DNA of 64,000 nt from Megaleporinus macrocephalus. Its lineage: Eukaryota; Chordata; Actinopteri; Characiformes; Anostomidae. The DNA lies in NCBI GenBank assembly GCA_021613375.1, contig CM038714.1, forward strand, positions 40,444,623 through 40,508,622, in the 5' to 3' direction. A program made the position numbers and the translations under genes. The notes under the pieces are model-generated. The model saw only the letters and a list, made by a program, of their open reading frames with translations. It was not told the DNA's origin and searched no databases. This document shows, one piece after another, positions 45,710 to 59,555 of this stretch. The first letter of the stretch is position 1. The number at the start of each line of letters is the position of its first letter.

Positions 45710-46535
45710 CCTTTCAACTCAGTGGAAGTCTTTGACCTTTGAAAGCTTCATCACACTTGCACATCATATCTATAAAAACGGTTTCCTATATAACCTTTCA
45801 CTGAAGGGTTCTTAAGAGTAACTTTCTAGGATCACGGCAAAAATCCTTACCTCCACCTTTGGAGAACCTTTTAAAAGATTGAAGATCTTACATAAAACAT
45901 AGATAGAATTAGTAAACTGGCAGAGAACCTTTATTTCACATCAAGTTACTCGCACAAACCTTAAACATGGTTCTTTATACGACTGCCATTGTTCTAGGAA
46001 CCCTATGTGGCAGCCTATTTTTAAAAGCAGACCAGAGATCAGGCAGGGATTAGACTGCGACTGATACATTGGATTGCCAATAATAGGCAGCCAATGTTGA
46101 TAACATATAGTTTTACTGGTATAAATTTATCACTTCTAATGTGCTGATAATTACTGACTATTTTTGGTCTCAGTGTTTTATCAGTGTTTTAAGCCCCTCA
46201 CCACTGCCTTTAACACTGAATCCCAAAACACTGAACTAAATAACACACTCTATTGTTGCAGCAGTAAAAAGAAGACCAGAGTGAAGTGAAGGTCAAGCTA
46301 GAAGGGGATTTCTCTGCACCTACCACACAGTGGAACAGTGCAGCTGGGTTAGGGTTAGCAGCATAGCTTATATTATACTATTCACATGAAGGATGGGGGA
46401 GGGGAGTGATTTCTAAGGCCCTGCAGGTTTCACAAAGATCCCAAGAGACCACCAAAGCCAAACCAATGTATACAACCTAAATAATTACACTGCACTTTTC
46501 ATGCAAACCTTACAACGCAAAGGTAATCTTCACTC

Positions 46536-46567
<32 letters not shown>

Positions 46568-48639
46568 CAGGATGGTCCAACACCAAGTCTACAAGCTAGG
46601 CAATTCTCCTCCTTTAAATGTACACTCACTTAAAAAGGGTGCACTGGTTAGGAACAAGGCCCTAAAAACAAATATTTTTGACTGATAACTGATAACATGG
46701 CTTAATACAATTTTTCAGGGCATGTTCAATCCCATGGTTTTGGTTAAGTAGATGCACAATGATATCCTTTAATAATTGTTGGTTAAAAATTGGTGGATGT
46801 TTAGATTTGACCAACACTGGAAACTCCATTGTTACACCTTATAAACTTTAAATGGAAAAAACATGTTTAAAAGTATGAAGATAAACCAAGCTGCACATAC
46901 ACAACCATAAAACAGCTCAATTACAAACTTTAAAACTCTTTAAACTCTTAACTCCAGCTGTTGATCTGAACAGCATCACACTCCTGAATGGGTTTTCTAA
47001 TAAGATGTCTCGTCCAACATTTATTGGCATTTTATCTGTTGATGCCAATAAATCAGTGGAACCTGATGTGGAGCCAATTTTATTGGCCAAATAATATAGC
47101 GACCCCTCCCCCTTTATAGAAAAAACATGTGCATACCTCAAATATCAATATGCATGTACACATTAACCAGGACCAGATCAGCGTGGCAGAACACACGCGT
47201 CCAACATACACTCCGGTTGACCTCACAAAGCCTGACCGAAGCCCCTGAACACAATAGAGACCTTCCAAACAACAATGCAAATACATGCCGGGTCACAGGA
47301 GAGAACAATCGAGCCACATTAAGGCAGCATGACCGCAGTCACCTCAACCACTGACCCCCAGCATTGAAAATTAGGGTGGATCGGTCACTGCATGAGCCAT
47401 GAGCAGTAGAGTCTGAGACTGTTGGTCTAAGATTTGCTCTTTGGGTTGAAGAACAGTTGATTTTACAGTCTAAATTTGCACACCATGTACACATTGCTGA
47501 ATAATAAACATGGTTAAGACATAAAGAGAAAATAATTATAATAAAAGGTATTTGAATAACACAGATTACTAAAACCAGGCTACTGCAAGTTTCTTTCTTT
47601 AGAAACTATTATGTCTTAGAACAGCAACCCGCTGGTACCGGTCTGCCAGGAATGTATTTAAAAAATATGTTTTAGATCAAAATCTAAATTTTATATAATG
47701 ACCTTCTATGGGTGAGCATTAAAGGCTTTAGACATCTGGTTCCCATCCTGACCACTGAACAAATCGGACTTTGTTTACATCTCAACTATTTAGTAATGCC
47801 ACTGTGTTTAAAACAGTGTATGTAATTTTACTTTAAGAGTAAAACAAGATTATTACAATAATAAAGTTTGTTTACATTTGTACTCTCCATTATTTACATA
47901 AGCATCGATTCCACCAACACAACACAAAGTCTCCTGACAGTTACTGTAAGGAGACTTCCCACCATGAAGACCCTTTTCTTACCTTTTGTAGAAGCCACTG
48001 AGAGGTTGCAGGCACAAGAACTGCCAGTAATCCAAACAAAAAGCCTTAAACTTCAACATTTTTAGCGGAGACGGGGAGCCAATATGCAGTCTAGTAACTC
48101 TAGGCTCAGTTTAGCGTCCCACTGCTAACTGTCCACATGGCGTAAACACATGTACACATGCACTGTCATCTCAACACATGGTCGTAAGGTGCATCAGGCA
48201 GTGGAAGAAGCTTCTTGTGGTTTCTGCCTCCATAAATCAATGGTGCTCACAGCTGGACCTTAGCTTCAGTAGTAGTTGTAAATCCAAGCATGAATAAGAA
48301 CGAATGGTGCATCTTTTACTGCTCTATGAAGATGTCAAAGTAATTGACTTCCATTCATCAGCCACACACCCGGCGAAGGTAAAGAAGATACTCTCCTCTC
48401 TCAAAATATCTATTCAAAAGCTTTCTTCACTTTCTCTACTGTTACTCCAAGAAGGAAGAGAAGAAATAAGCTCCATTCCTTTCGTTTCCAAGCTCCTCAG
48501 TGCTGAATTATGGCTGAATCCCATTGTCCCCTGGAGCCTGGATGACAGAGTCCAGCTTCATTGTGCTTCTCCAAGGCCAAAGAAGCCCTCAAAGCCCCCC
48601 CCCCGTACCTCCCTCGTATTAATTATTCCGCGTCTGATG
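45710..48639. other. Unassigned sequence with (TA)n at 46539-46567
   Basis: Includes patches with tattggc/gccaata motifs (46070-46130, 47020-47095) that could be eroded miniature transposons. A short hairpin (tattggc..gccaata, 47031-47051) is visible. No gene is supported. The frame 48304-48654(+) crosses a poly-C run and is not recognised. Confidence 0.35.
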
Positions 48640-48850
48640 GTGCACACCCTTTGACGGCCATGTGGATGCTGAGCGGAGCTAATCAGAAGAAGCACATGGT
48701 GCTCAGCAGGGACGGTCCAAGGACCCCACTCAGAAAAACGCTGATGCCGGTTGCTCTGGCAACCAAATCCCTCCCCCACAATACAAAAAAAAATTGCTAA
48801 ATGACCAACGCTGATTGGTGAAACAATAAGAGGGAGGGGCCAAGCAGTAA
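48640..48850. promoter_or_regulatory. Promoter-like motif cluster (X-box-like, CCAAT, GC-rich)
   Basis: GTTGCTCTGGCAAC at 48750-48763 is a palindromic match to the RFX X-box pattern. It is followed by accaacgctgattggt (48804-48819), which contains an inverted CCAAT box, and then by agggaggggccaag. The combination occurs in RFX-controlled promoters, but no coding first exon is seen nearby. The frames on both strands are unrecognised. Confidence 0.3.
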
Positions 48851-50076
48851 GAAACATGGTTTGGTCCTTGAGCCACAATTTTCAGATAAATGCAGCCAAC
48901 AAGCATTTAATCCATAGAAGCTGTACTCTTACATTATAAACGTGTTAAGCACAAGAAAACCTTATAAAGCTATTTAAGCTCTCTGAAATAACATTGACAT
49001 TAGTAAACTCATGTTAAATAGCGGTGGACACTGATCATAAAACAGTTACGGAACTCGCAAGCACCTGACGCGTCTGCTTCCTCAGAGCTTCATAAGCCAT
49101 TTATCTGGATAAGGATGCTCTGGTGCTGGTTCTCCTCCACAGAATGGTAAGAACAGACATACGGAGGTTTGGGTGGATGTTTTAAATTTAGAGCTTCAGT
49201 CATAGACACAGGTCCTCTTCTTTGGAAGGTGGCTTTACAACACAATTCTGTTGTTCAAGCCAAGTTTTCCTCTTCTTCCAATTACTGACTCCCTCTAACT
49301 GAACATATTATGCTAGTCATTTTATATGTTTATTGTCGTTTTGTTTGTAATCAGTATAAACGTATTTGCGGCCGCACCGGAAGTTCTAACACAAAGTAAA
49401 CAAAGATGGTCCCCCAGTGTTGTCATGGAAAATAGCGTGAATACACAATGGATGATGCAATGAGCAATAGGCCAATATAGAACTACAACGCTACAAAAAG
49501 CTGATTAATGCTTACGGTAGAATGTCGTTATTGCCAGCAACGGCGTTTCAACAAACTACTAGAGTTATTCAACTATGGTGTGTAAATATTATAATTTCAG
49601 TTTATGAACACAAACTTTTTTATAAAATAAAATTGTTTTATTCATTTTATTCATAGTTCTTTGTCCTAGTTTTGTCAAATGCAGAACTACTGGTTCTTTA
49701 TTTGTTTCAATAAATATATCAAACTCTTAACATTACAATATCATAGTTTTGCAACATCACCCACATCCACTATTGTATATATATATATAAACAATAAATA
49801 ACAGATTCTAAATACTTGTTTCACCTCACTCTATATGCATTAATATTTATGCTAAACAGAAATAACAATATTAAAGTATGAAACAAACAAACCAGAAAGT
49901 GAATTATAACAAAATTAAGCAATGCATTTTAAGGCAGAGTGAGCAGGACCTGATACAGCCTGCAGACAGTTATGTCAGTGTATGGACACTAATCACTATG
50001 CTAGGCACTACAGTGTCTCCCTGCACCCTCTCACGCCCTCACACACATTCACAGGCTGCAAACACAAACGTGCATA

Positions 50077-50110
<34 letters not shown>

Positions 50111-50837
50111 CTAACAATAGCTGAAGTGCTGAACAGAGTGTGGAAAAAGGCAGTGTTTTTGTGTGAATGGACAGTGAGAAATGCTCACAAAGCTACGTGA
50201 AGCTTTTCCTAAGCTTTACTAAAGATGCTGAAACTGAGACAATCTCTAAAAACTAGCACTGCCTCTATTAATCCACATCTACACATCACTAATAATTAAA
50301 TAACCTATTGCTTGTTTTGACAATTTGTTGAATGTAAAAAAAAACAATAACAATAAACAGACCAAAAACAAACGCGGGGCATTCAAAATAATTCATAACA
50401 GCGTTCTGCTGCTCACCTGTGCGACATGCAGACGTGCAGAGGCTCATGGTAAGCAGTGGATTCACAGTAAGTGAGATTTAAACTGTTTTTAAGTTAGTTG
50501 TTGTTAGCTAAAATATGTGTACATGTGTAGTATGTGCCATTCTGTGCTGGGCTGTGTGTAGTTGGTAGAGTGTCGGTGTCTACAGTCTTGTAGAGAAGCT
50601 ATGAGTATGGTGGTGGAATGAAGAATTCAAGGGGGTTAGGGAATAAAGATACTTAGGCACAACATGAGCTTGTGAAACTGAATGCCAGGCTCTTTAAATT
50701 CTTTGCTACACTCGAAGTGGCTCATGTATGTGGTTAAAATGTGTGGTTTTCAAAATGTACTTATCATTGACAGAATGTAATTATCCCACACATTACATCT
50801 CCCAAAGTCAATTGAGCTACACGAAAGTGAATGCAGT
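48851..50837. other. Unassigned sequence with (CA)n at 50080-50108
   Basis: CA microsatellite and short TA run (49776-49789). Nothing else identified. Confidence 0.4.
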
Positions 50838-50862
50838 GCCCCCCCCCCCCCCCACCCCCCAC
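50838..50862. repeat. Poly-C tract
   Basis: C15-A-C6 tract, likely variable in length. Confidence 0.9.
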
Positions 50863-50921
50863 CAGACTGCCACCTGGCATCACTAATATCTAAATATTAT
50901 AAGCATCTTCCACTTAAAACA

Positions 50922-51360
50922 CACTCACCGTGCACTTTATTCAGAACACCTGGTACACCTACACATCAAAGCAATTATCTAATCAGCAGCTCCAAGTAGT
51001 GTTCACTCTCTTAGTGGAGGGGTGTAATGGTTTGGGGATGTTTTCCTGGCACAGTTTGGGTCCATTATTACCAATCAATCATTGCTTGAACGCCAAATAA
51101 CACTGGAGTATAGCTGCTGACCCTTAATGGCCACAATAGCTGCCCCCAGAAAGTTAATGCACTATGTCACAAAGCAAACATCACCTGGGTTCATGAACAT
51201 GACAATGACTTTAATGTCCTAGTCAGCAGATGTGAATCTAATAGAACACCTGTGGGCTGCGGTGCATCAAGAATTTTGCAGCATGTAAGTGGAAAATGTG
51301 CAAGAACTGCATGAAGAAACCATGCAAACATGGACAAAATAAGGGAAGCTTAAGGCAGCT
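50922..51360 (+). pseudogene. Tc1/mariner-type transposase relic, internally deleted
   Basis: The left terminus cactcaccgtgcactttatt resembles the Tc1-like element family whose ends read 'cactcaccggccactttatt'. After about 70 bases most of the transposase is missing. The C-terminal part then resumes as GVMVWGCFPG, later NALCHKANI..EHDNDFNVL (family: DNAPCHKA..EHDNEFTVL), and in another frame NLIEHLWAAV (family: NPIEHLWD, carrying the last catalytic acidic residue). The second catalytic Asp position reads Val, and frames shift, so it is inactive. The right end is cut by the palindromic element that follows. Confidence 0.75.
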
Positions 51361-51362
51361 AA

Positions 51363-51556
51363 TTAGCCTGACATGCTTTAGAGTCACCAAAAGACCAAAA
51401 AGATATATATATATATATATATATATATATTCTTATAATCCTCAACATGCAGGTAGTTTATTAAAGAAGCATTTGCATTATAAAGGTGTTTTCTCCACTA
51501 CACATTCAGAAAACTGGAACTGGTCTTTTGGTGACTTTAAAGCATGTCAGGCTAAT
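51363..51556. mobile_element. Palindromic MITE with 36-bp inverted repeats around (TA)n
   Basis: The arms 51363-51398 and 51521-51556 are reverse complements, both including TTAGCCTGACATGCTTTA / gtcaccaaaagacca, with one internal mismatch. Between them lie a ~28-bp TA run and ~90 bases of unrelated sequence. It inserted in, or next to, the tail of the Tc1 relic. Confidence 0.8.
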
Positions 51557-51730
51557 ATATATAGCCAAACAACTGGGAAGATCTGATTAAAAAAGCTTTG
51601 ATTTTCCAATATTTTGGGTTAATAAATCTCAGGATTAAGTACAAATTCTGTTGTACCAGTGTGGTGCTACATGCATTATCCACCCAGAAGTAGCTCACAG
51701 CTAGTAGCTGGTATGTCGGCTATGTGTACG

Positions 51731-51832
51731 TAGGGCTGGGCGATATGGGAAAAAATCTTATCACGATCATTTTTTTCATATCAGTCAATATCGATATATA
51801 TCACGATATAAATCAAATCAATATTGCCTTTT
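51731..51832 (+). mobile_element. 'GGGCTGGGCGATAT' miniature element, left part
   Basis: Begins tagggctgggcgatatggga and continues with catatcagtcaatatcgata and tatcacgata, the hallmark of gatat-rich miniature transposons in fish. A giant TA array lies downstream, and the right terminus was not found. Confidence 0.5.
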
Positions 51833-51888
51833 TACTTTAAGTGAGAAGTGAAGATATGTTGTTTTTTGTTTTATATTTTTTGATTTAT

Positions 51889-52116
<228 letters not shown>

Positions 52117-52120
<4 letters not shown>

Positions 52121-53384
52121 TCAGTGGATAAAAAACTATTTAACAATATTTAACAATATTTAAATTTAAACCACCAGTGACGTCGGTAAAAACTCTCGTA
52201 CTTAAAAACTCTACTCCACCGCTCGAGTAGTACGTACTAGTACCTACTGACTTAGTAGGCATTTTATTGTGCTGTTGTGACCCAACATTGATTCCTCAAG
52301 GCCTATATATCATCAACTGAAGTCAGCTTGTTTCTTCTTTGGTAGGTTTTGACCAATTAATCCTTACAGATGCACAAATAATCAAACTTTGTGTAAGAAA
52401 AGAGAGTTTAAAATACGCTAACTACTTTTAAATTGAATTATGTCCACCTGATCCCACCCTGTGATCCATCACAGCAAATGTAACACAGCAGGGCAGCATG
52501 ATATATTGTTTGTCTATCGTCTTCTCATTATTGGTCTTATATCGATATTGCACAAGGCTGCAACATGCAAATGAGCACAATTGATCACTCTGATTTCTGG
52601 TGGGTGTGTTGCTGAATCAAGGTATTCATGCAATTCAACAAAAGCAAACTGTTTTGGTCAAATATTGACCAATGTATGTACTAATATGACTGTAATACTG
52701 GACTTTGTGTATACGTTTAATGATCGGTTTTTAAAACATTGAAGCCTTTTGCAGCCAACACAGTAAAATAGTAGGTTCTAGATAAACCCAAATTCCTTTA
52801 TTTCCCCTCATTATGTCACTCTACCTTTTTAAAATCAGGTTACTGTCAGGATTTCCATGTTTACACATGATGTATAGGCACAGGGCACTATAAGCTATAA
52901 CCTCGCTTTGTAACGAGCACTTAACTCAGCCGAATAACAAAGCTTAATACATTCCCCAAACAGATGGACGGCAGTTATTTCACTTTCAACCACCCACACT
53001 CAGTCTTTCTGCAATTTAGCCATGAAGTGTTTCCATTTTATCGTCCTCTAACCTGTTTAGATCCCATAAACATGCTAGCATTAGCACGGCCACACATGTT
53101 CCTATTGGTTTGTTAATGAGGCACTGCAAATAACTCTTTTGTGCGTCTTGTGGGGCGGTCTGGTGGGGCGGGGTATGTTGGGGTGACTGGGGGCAGGGGA
53201 ACTTAGGATGTAACAGAGGAGCAGACGTTGCTGCCAAATGAGGCCACATCCATCCATCATCCGGCTGCCGCATCCATCCTTTCCTTCAGCCAGAATGGAT
53301 GGATCGCTCAGAATGCAAAATCACACCGTTTCAGCCAGAAAGCATCCGAACACCCAAAGGCTTTCAGAACAAGAGCTTAAAGGA
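52117..53384. other. Unassigned sequence
   Basis: No recognised gene. The stretch 52990-53160 is non-repetitive with a few homeodomain-like cores, and a G-rich patch (53150-53200) follows. The minus-strand frame 53016-53273 has no family match. Confidence 0.35.
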
Positions 53385-54567
<1,183 letters not shown>

Positions 54568-54569
<2 letters not shown>

Positions 54570-55268
54570 CAGGCCTAGGCTCATCATCAGTGAGCTAAAT
54601 ATAACAGGCTTACTGCGGCAGAAGCTTAAGGGATAACTTCGAAGATTAAACAAAAACAAAAACAAACTTGTTGACCTTTTAGCCACTAACGGCTTCATTC
54701 GTCTTCAGTGTGATTGTTTTGTTTTTACCCAATTACCTTCCAGGCTTCTTTCGCTAGCGTCTGTGTGAATCTTTCCAATTACACACAGCACACGAAGCAG
54801 TTGAGCAGAATGAGGTAAAGCATGTGCAGCCAATCACATTTTCTTAAACCGGCCTACAAACAATGTACAAAAGCAGAACCAACAGTCAGACTAGTGCATT
54901 TCAGCTATGCTATGTCATTTTCCCGTCTTTAGATAATACTGTATAGTTAGAAAACACATAATAAAGTCTATTTGAGATTATTTAGCAAATTTGTTGTGAC
55001 CAGTGATAACTAAGGCATGATTTAGGACTTGCTTAGGCAATGCTAATCAAAGCTTCTCCGTTACATTCAGAGATGCAGCCAGAACCTGTTTAGTAGGGTG
55101 GGCCAGGTAAGACTCAGCTATTTCCCTGGGCTCGCAAACCCTTATCTAAAAAGTATAAAGTTATACTGCAGCTGCAAAAGCTGTAAATGTATTTAGCTTA
55201 CATGATTAATATTAGACTTCACTATACGATAGAAGAGGTCTGTGTGTCATGTTATCTACGCAGATATT
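54568..55268. other. Unassigned sequence
   Basis: Nothing recognised on either strand. Confidence 0.4.
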
Positions 55269-55646
55269 AGGGCTGTGTATTGGCAAGAACTTGGCGATAC
55301 AATACGTATCGTGATACAGCGCTCACGATTCAATATATCACGATACCGCGAGCAAAATGAAATAGAGATTTTTTTAAATCCTACTATTAAAACACACCAC
55401 TGTATGAACAGGTTTGTCAATGCTTACAACAGCATTGCGTCCTTGTGCTGCTTGTTAATGTTGGAGTGGAGCTGAAAACGGATTACAACACTGCCATCCA
55501 GTGGTCAGTGGTTTAAACACAACACACAATGATTCACTGTCTGCCATGAATCTGTGTATTGATACTGTTTTTTTAAGAATCCATACAGTATCACCAAACA
55601 TAATATCCCCATATTCGATATTTTCGATATTTTCTTAAACCCCTAA
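55269..55646 (+). mobile_element. GTGTATTGG-type miniature transposon, copy 2 (forward)
   Basis: Starts agggctgtgtattggcaaga and ends aaacccctaa, with subterminal tatc/gata-rich repeats. It is the same family as 25993-26391 in the opposite orientation, as shown by shared internal blocks in the same order. It is 378 bp and non-coding, and its right end touches the next element. Confidence 0.75.
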
Positions 55647-55649
55647 CAG

Positions 55650-56160
55650 ATATCTACTGAAGTTAGCATAGTAACCAGCTAGCCCTGGTCCATCCTGTCC
55701 TCAAGGGACCATGTTGGGATGACACAACATGTTGAACACATACTCCAAACACTGCAGGGCAGCATGTACCCAAGAAAACGCACCACCAGTTCTTGCCAGT
55801 CTAGAAAAAATGTTGTGAGTTCAGCATCAAACGACTGTGGAAAACAACAGCAGCGTCACTTTGGTTTACATCACTTCTTTTGTTTGCTGTTTAATGTGAA
55901 TTCTTGACACTAGCAGGTGATGGTGGTCACGGTAATGTCTGATTGCCAAGATCTTCAGAGATGGTTGTGTTTACTCTTTCTTTCATTCGCTACCTGTTTG
56001 TAAACGACAGCAGGTTCTTCAACCTGATTGACAAGAGATTACAAAACATGCCTCTCAAGTTGGACTGGCAAGAATTGGTGGTGCATTTTCTTGGGTACAT
56101 GCTGCCCTACAGTGTTTGGAGTATGTATTCAACATGTTGGGTCATCTCAAAATGGCCCTT
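55650..56160 (-). mobile_element. Rearranged TTAA-family element with 84-bp foldback arms (copy G)
   Basis: Arms 55718-55801 and 56063-56146 are inverted copies of each other with few mismatches, including tactccaaacactgcagggc and its inverse. The left edge (agttagcatagtaaccagct) matches the full copy in forward sense. The interior (gtgtttactctttctttcat) matches it in reverse, and the right arm is forward again, ending ccctttaa. The element therefore looks internally inverted. Frames across it are not genes. Confidence 0.7.
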
Positions 56161-56739
56161 TAACCACATTCTTTAAAACAGGTTCACACTTGTATCCTCT
56201 TTTCCATCACATTATGTGAAAAATACAGTACGCCTTATTACTATTTTTACCCAATTTAAAAAGACAATCTTCATTCATAGTATTCTACATGGACCTTCTC
56301 AGTAATCTGGTTCGTTTTCCTGAAGGAGGCAGATTCTCACTGTAAAACAGTCAGAAAGCAACAGAACATTTCTTAGGTTACTGCTTCACTTAGGATGGCT
56401 GGCTGTCTGTTTAACTGGGGTGGCCAGAAGGGTCCTAATGCTGGCCACCCGTTGGCTACGTTCCTGGCTTCATTAGCCTTATAGGTCTGGCGCAAAACTA
56501 GAGAAGAAACCAAACACGCTGTGCTGGATAGATTATATTTGGTATAAAGGGGGAAACTGGGCCTACACTGGTTTGCCATACTACTGCTGTATGTTTCAGG
56601 CTCCTTTATGTTCTCACCAACAAAGGCTGGCTGGTCAGCTAACAAGGCTAGTGTTTACCCTTTAGAGCCACTTGTACACCAGGTGTTAACTCTTAAGATC
56701 CAGCTGGACCTCGAGCCCCAGTGAATGAGCTCCAAGGCT
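56161..56739. other. Unassigned sequence
   Basis: No repeat or exon recognised. The minus-strand frame 56373-56645 lacks domain or splice support. Confidence 0.4.
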
Positions 56740-57010
56740 AATAAGTGCTAAGAGCAGCAGTTAGCGCCTGGGGAAGCGCACACGCTCCTTCTCCACTCAT
56801 CACTGCTTTCCAGGGACATCTAAATCAATGCCTTCAGCACAAGAATGGCACTTTCACTGCGCACGGGCAGCGTGACCTGAAAGTGCCTCCTGGGAAATGG
56901 AACGATATTTGAAATGCACAGAGAAGCATTAATTAAAGGGCATATATTGAATGCGTGGGTTAATTTGAAAAGCCATGCCTGTTTGAGGATGTTATCACCT
57001 GACACTATTA
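56740..57010. promoter_or_regulatory. Possible conserved non-coding element
   Basis: About 270 bases of high-complexity, non-repetitive sequence have no indel-like decay or microsatellites. It includes ggcactttcactgcgcacgg, gcattaattaaagggcatat and gtgggttaatttgaaaagcc. Homeodomain-type cores (TTAATTAA, TTAATTTG) are clustered. Frames are closed, so it is not an exon. Function inferred from texture only. Confidence 0.3.
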
Positions 57011-59555
57011 AAACGTCCCAGCCTGTTATAGACGGAAAACGGAAAAATTAAAAATGATGCCCTCAAGCAAAATGACTCAAGCCTCACTCTCTGCACACTT
57101 ACATACTCAAAATTGAGGGGAAATTCAAGACGAGAGAAGCCTCTCGAACAGAGACGGCACCAACCTCATAGGCAGTTTCGGTAAAAGTGCTGTTTACAGC
57201 AGAACATGCTGGATCGGACATTAAAGAAAAAATAATAAAATAAAATCAGATTCTGCATGAAATCTAAAAGAAAATATCACAGAATATCTTGCAATGCATT
57301 ATTACATAATGTAATGACAACCATGACAACAGTACTGTGTACCTTAACATTTAGAGATAGACCTTTCAGCCCTGTAGCCAATATCAATCAAGGACAAACT
57401 GTTGTGGCTCATTCAATTGTCTATACTTGAGATTTCCAATATTGGAAATTTTAGGAATTGAATCTTTTTGTTTTCATCAAAAACTGAATGAAAGATTTAA
57501 AAAATGCATACACAATTCTGAATAAAGATGAGCTAAAAATCTAGACACATGTTTTTACTACACAATTATTACTTTTAATGCACACTTATTTGTTGACTTT
57601 AATATATGGGAAAAGTCTGACCTATGCAAAAGCTATGGCATATTTTCTACTGTAGGTTAACACATGTTAAACTCTATAATAAAAATAGTGGACTATAATT
57701 TTATATTTCTACTGAAAAGTCAACTTCTTACTTAGAAAACCAATAAAACATATACTTTTGTCTGTAAAATTGGCACACCACCATATTCAGGTTTTAGGAA
57801 CATCTCCACTACTTTCAGAATAAGCTTTAAATCTGCAATGCCAAACTTGAGAATCACAGGCTGTTCCATTGTCTTGAAATCAATTCAAGAACTGCAGTCT
57901 GAACTGCACTCTGCAGAGCTGTGGTTGTCATTAGGAAGAGAGCAGGTGTTCGGGTATAAAGGATAAGTGCTTATGTATGCCTATGAATCATAACAGCTGA
58001 TAAAAATATCTCTCAGTATGAACCACAAAGGGGAAATGATGGTTATTATAGTGAGTGGATATCCCAAACATTAGAGGTTGGCACTAAAAGGCTCATTTAT
58101 CCCGCTGACTGAGATATAGGCATTTATTACAATAGGGTTACCATTAACAGGCCAGGGATGACGGATTGTACCAAGTTGGAAATATAATGATGAAAGATGG
58201 TTTTATTGTAAATATATGATATTAGAATGAACAATCAGGTACTGTAAGAGTCAACAGTAGGACAGCTGGAAACAAGACTTATCATGATAGAAACTGCCAC
58301 ATCATGGCTGATTTACTGAGGTTTTTTGTTATGTTAATTTTGTCAAATGAGCAATTAGTAAATGTTTAACTGGCTAATAGTGACAGTTCTAATAAGGTTA
58401 ATATTGTAACAAACGCTATTCAATTTCAAGCCACACACTCCTATTAAATACACTTGCATATCTTGAACAGTTATATATCTCACATTACAGAAGATTATAA
58501 TAAAGATGTACATACAATAAAACTCACATCCAAAAAAACGTATATATATACACACATGGTATAATAATATAAAGATATTTTTTATTATGTTTACCCACTG
58601 ATATAGATAGCACTATAAAATGTGAATTTACCCATGAAAACAAGAACACACACAGTCATTTTCCTAGCTACAAAAAGCAAGGGTTACAATGAAGTATAAA
58701 GATACTGGCCAAAACAGCAATTCACAGCACAATGCAGGATATAAATATCACACAATCCATTAATTAAAAAAATAAAAAATCGTCTACTGTGACACCAAAA
58801 TAAGTTTTAAAAAAAGTATGAAAAAAAAAAATCTTACTGCTATAACAATGGTAACATGTTCTAGCATCCCTGTCTGATTTTAGTAGTAGTGCGAATCTAA
58901 CAACAATGCACTTTTTGCACAATATATTTTTGCCTATTTTAAGAAAGTCAGCTCTGGTGTAGAGCAGAAGCTTCTGTATTCCATTCCTAACTACTCCACT
59001 GGCTAGAAGGCTGCTCATATTTACTGTCACTGAGGTCAATGAACTTAATGAATCTTTAATGAGACTTTAATGAAATAGGAAAAAAATGTAAACGATTGTC
59101 ACTTTGGTTAAAAAGGAGGCTTTCCACATAATTACAACCTATAGGAGAGCTTGCTTAGCTACATTTACCTAAATACCACCATAGACACATATGCGGACAA
59201 GGCCATGGCCGCTGGATCAGCAGTCAAAGTTGCACAGTTGAGTCCTGTACAAACCATCACGCACCATCTAAACCAGAGAATTACCTCTCACAAAGAAAAG
59301 AAAGAACAGATGTTTTCAATTGTATTTGAACATTAAAATTATTTTGGCTTTCTAATTTGGCATCAAAAGCAGACTAACAATAGATTAGTGCTATTAGTGA
59401 GATTAATGTTGCGTAGCTGTAAAAGCTTAATAAGGAACCATATAAATGTAATTGTCTGTAATTGAGATTATTGGACATTTTAGGAATCGAACCTTTTTGT
59501 TTTTTTTAAATATAAACAGAATTCTACTGAATAAAGGCTACCACACCAAGCAGAG
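57011..59555. other. AT-rich unassigned sequence with a weak repeat pair
   Basis: Segments at 57429-57530 and 59463-59536 share gagatt..attgga, ttttaggaat.gaa, ctttttgttttt and ctgaataaag in the same order, so they are probably eroded copies of one repeat. Otherwise there is no gene or RNA. Frames 58355-58555, 58764-59039 and 59151-59336 are unrecognised. Confidence 0.4.

Noticed and set aside
48304..48878. Opposed 116- and 106-codon frames near the promoter-like cluster
   Set aside because: They overlap on opposite strands, cross a poly-C run and show no domain. Neither can be preferred as coding.
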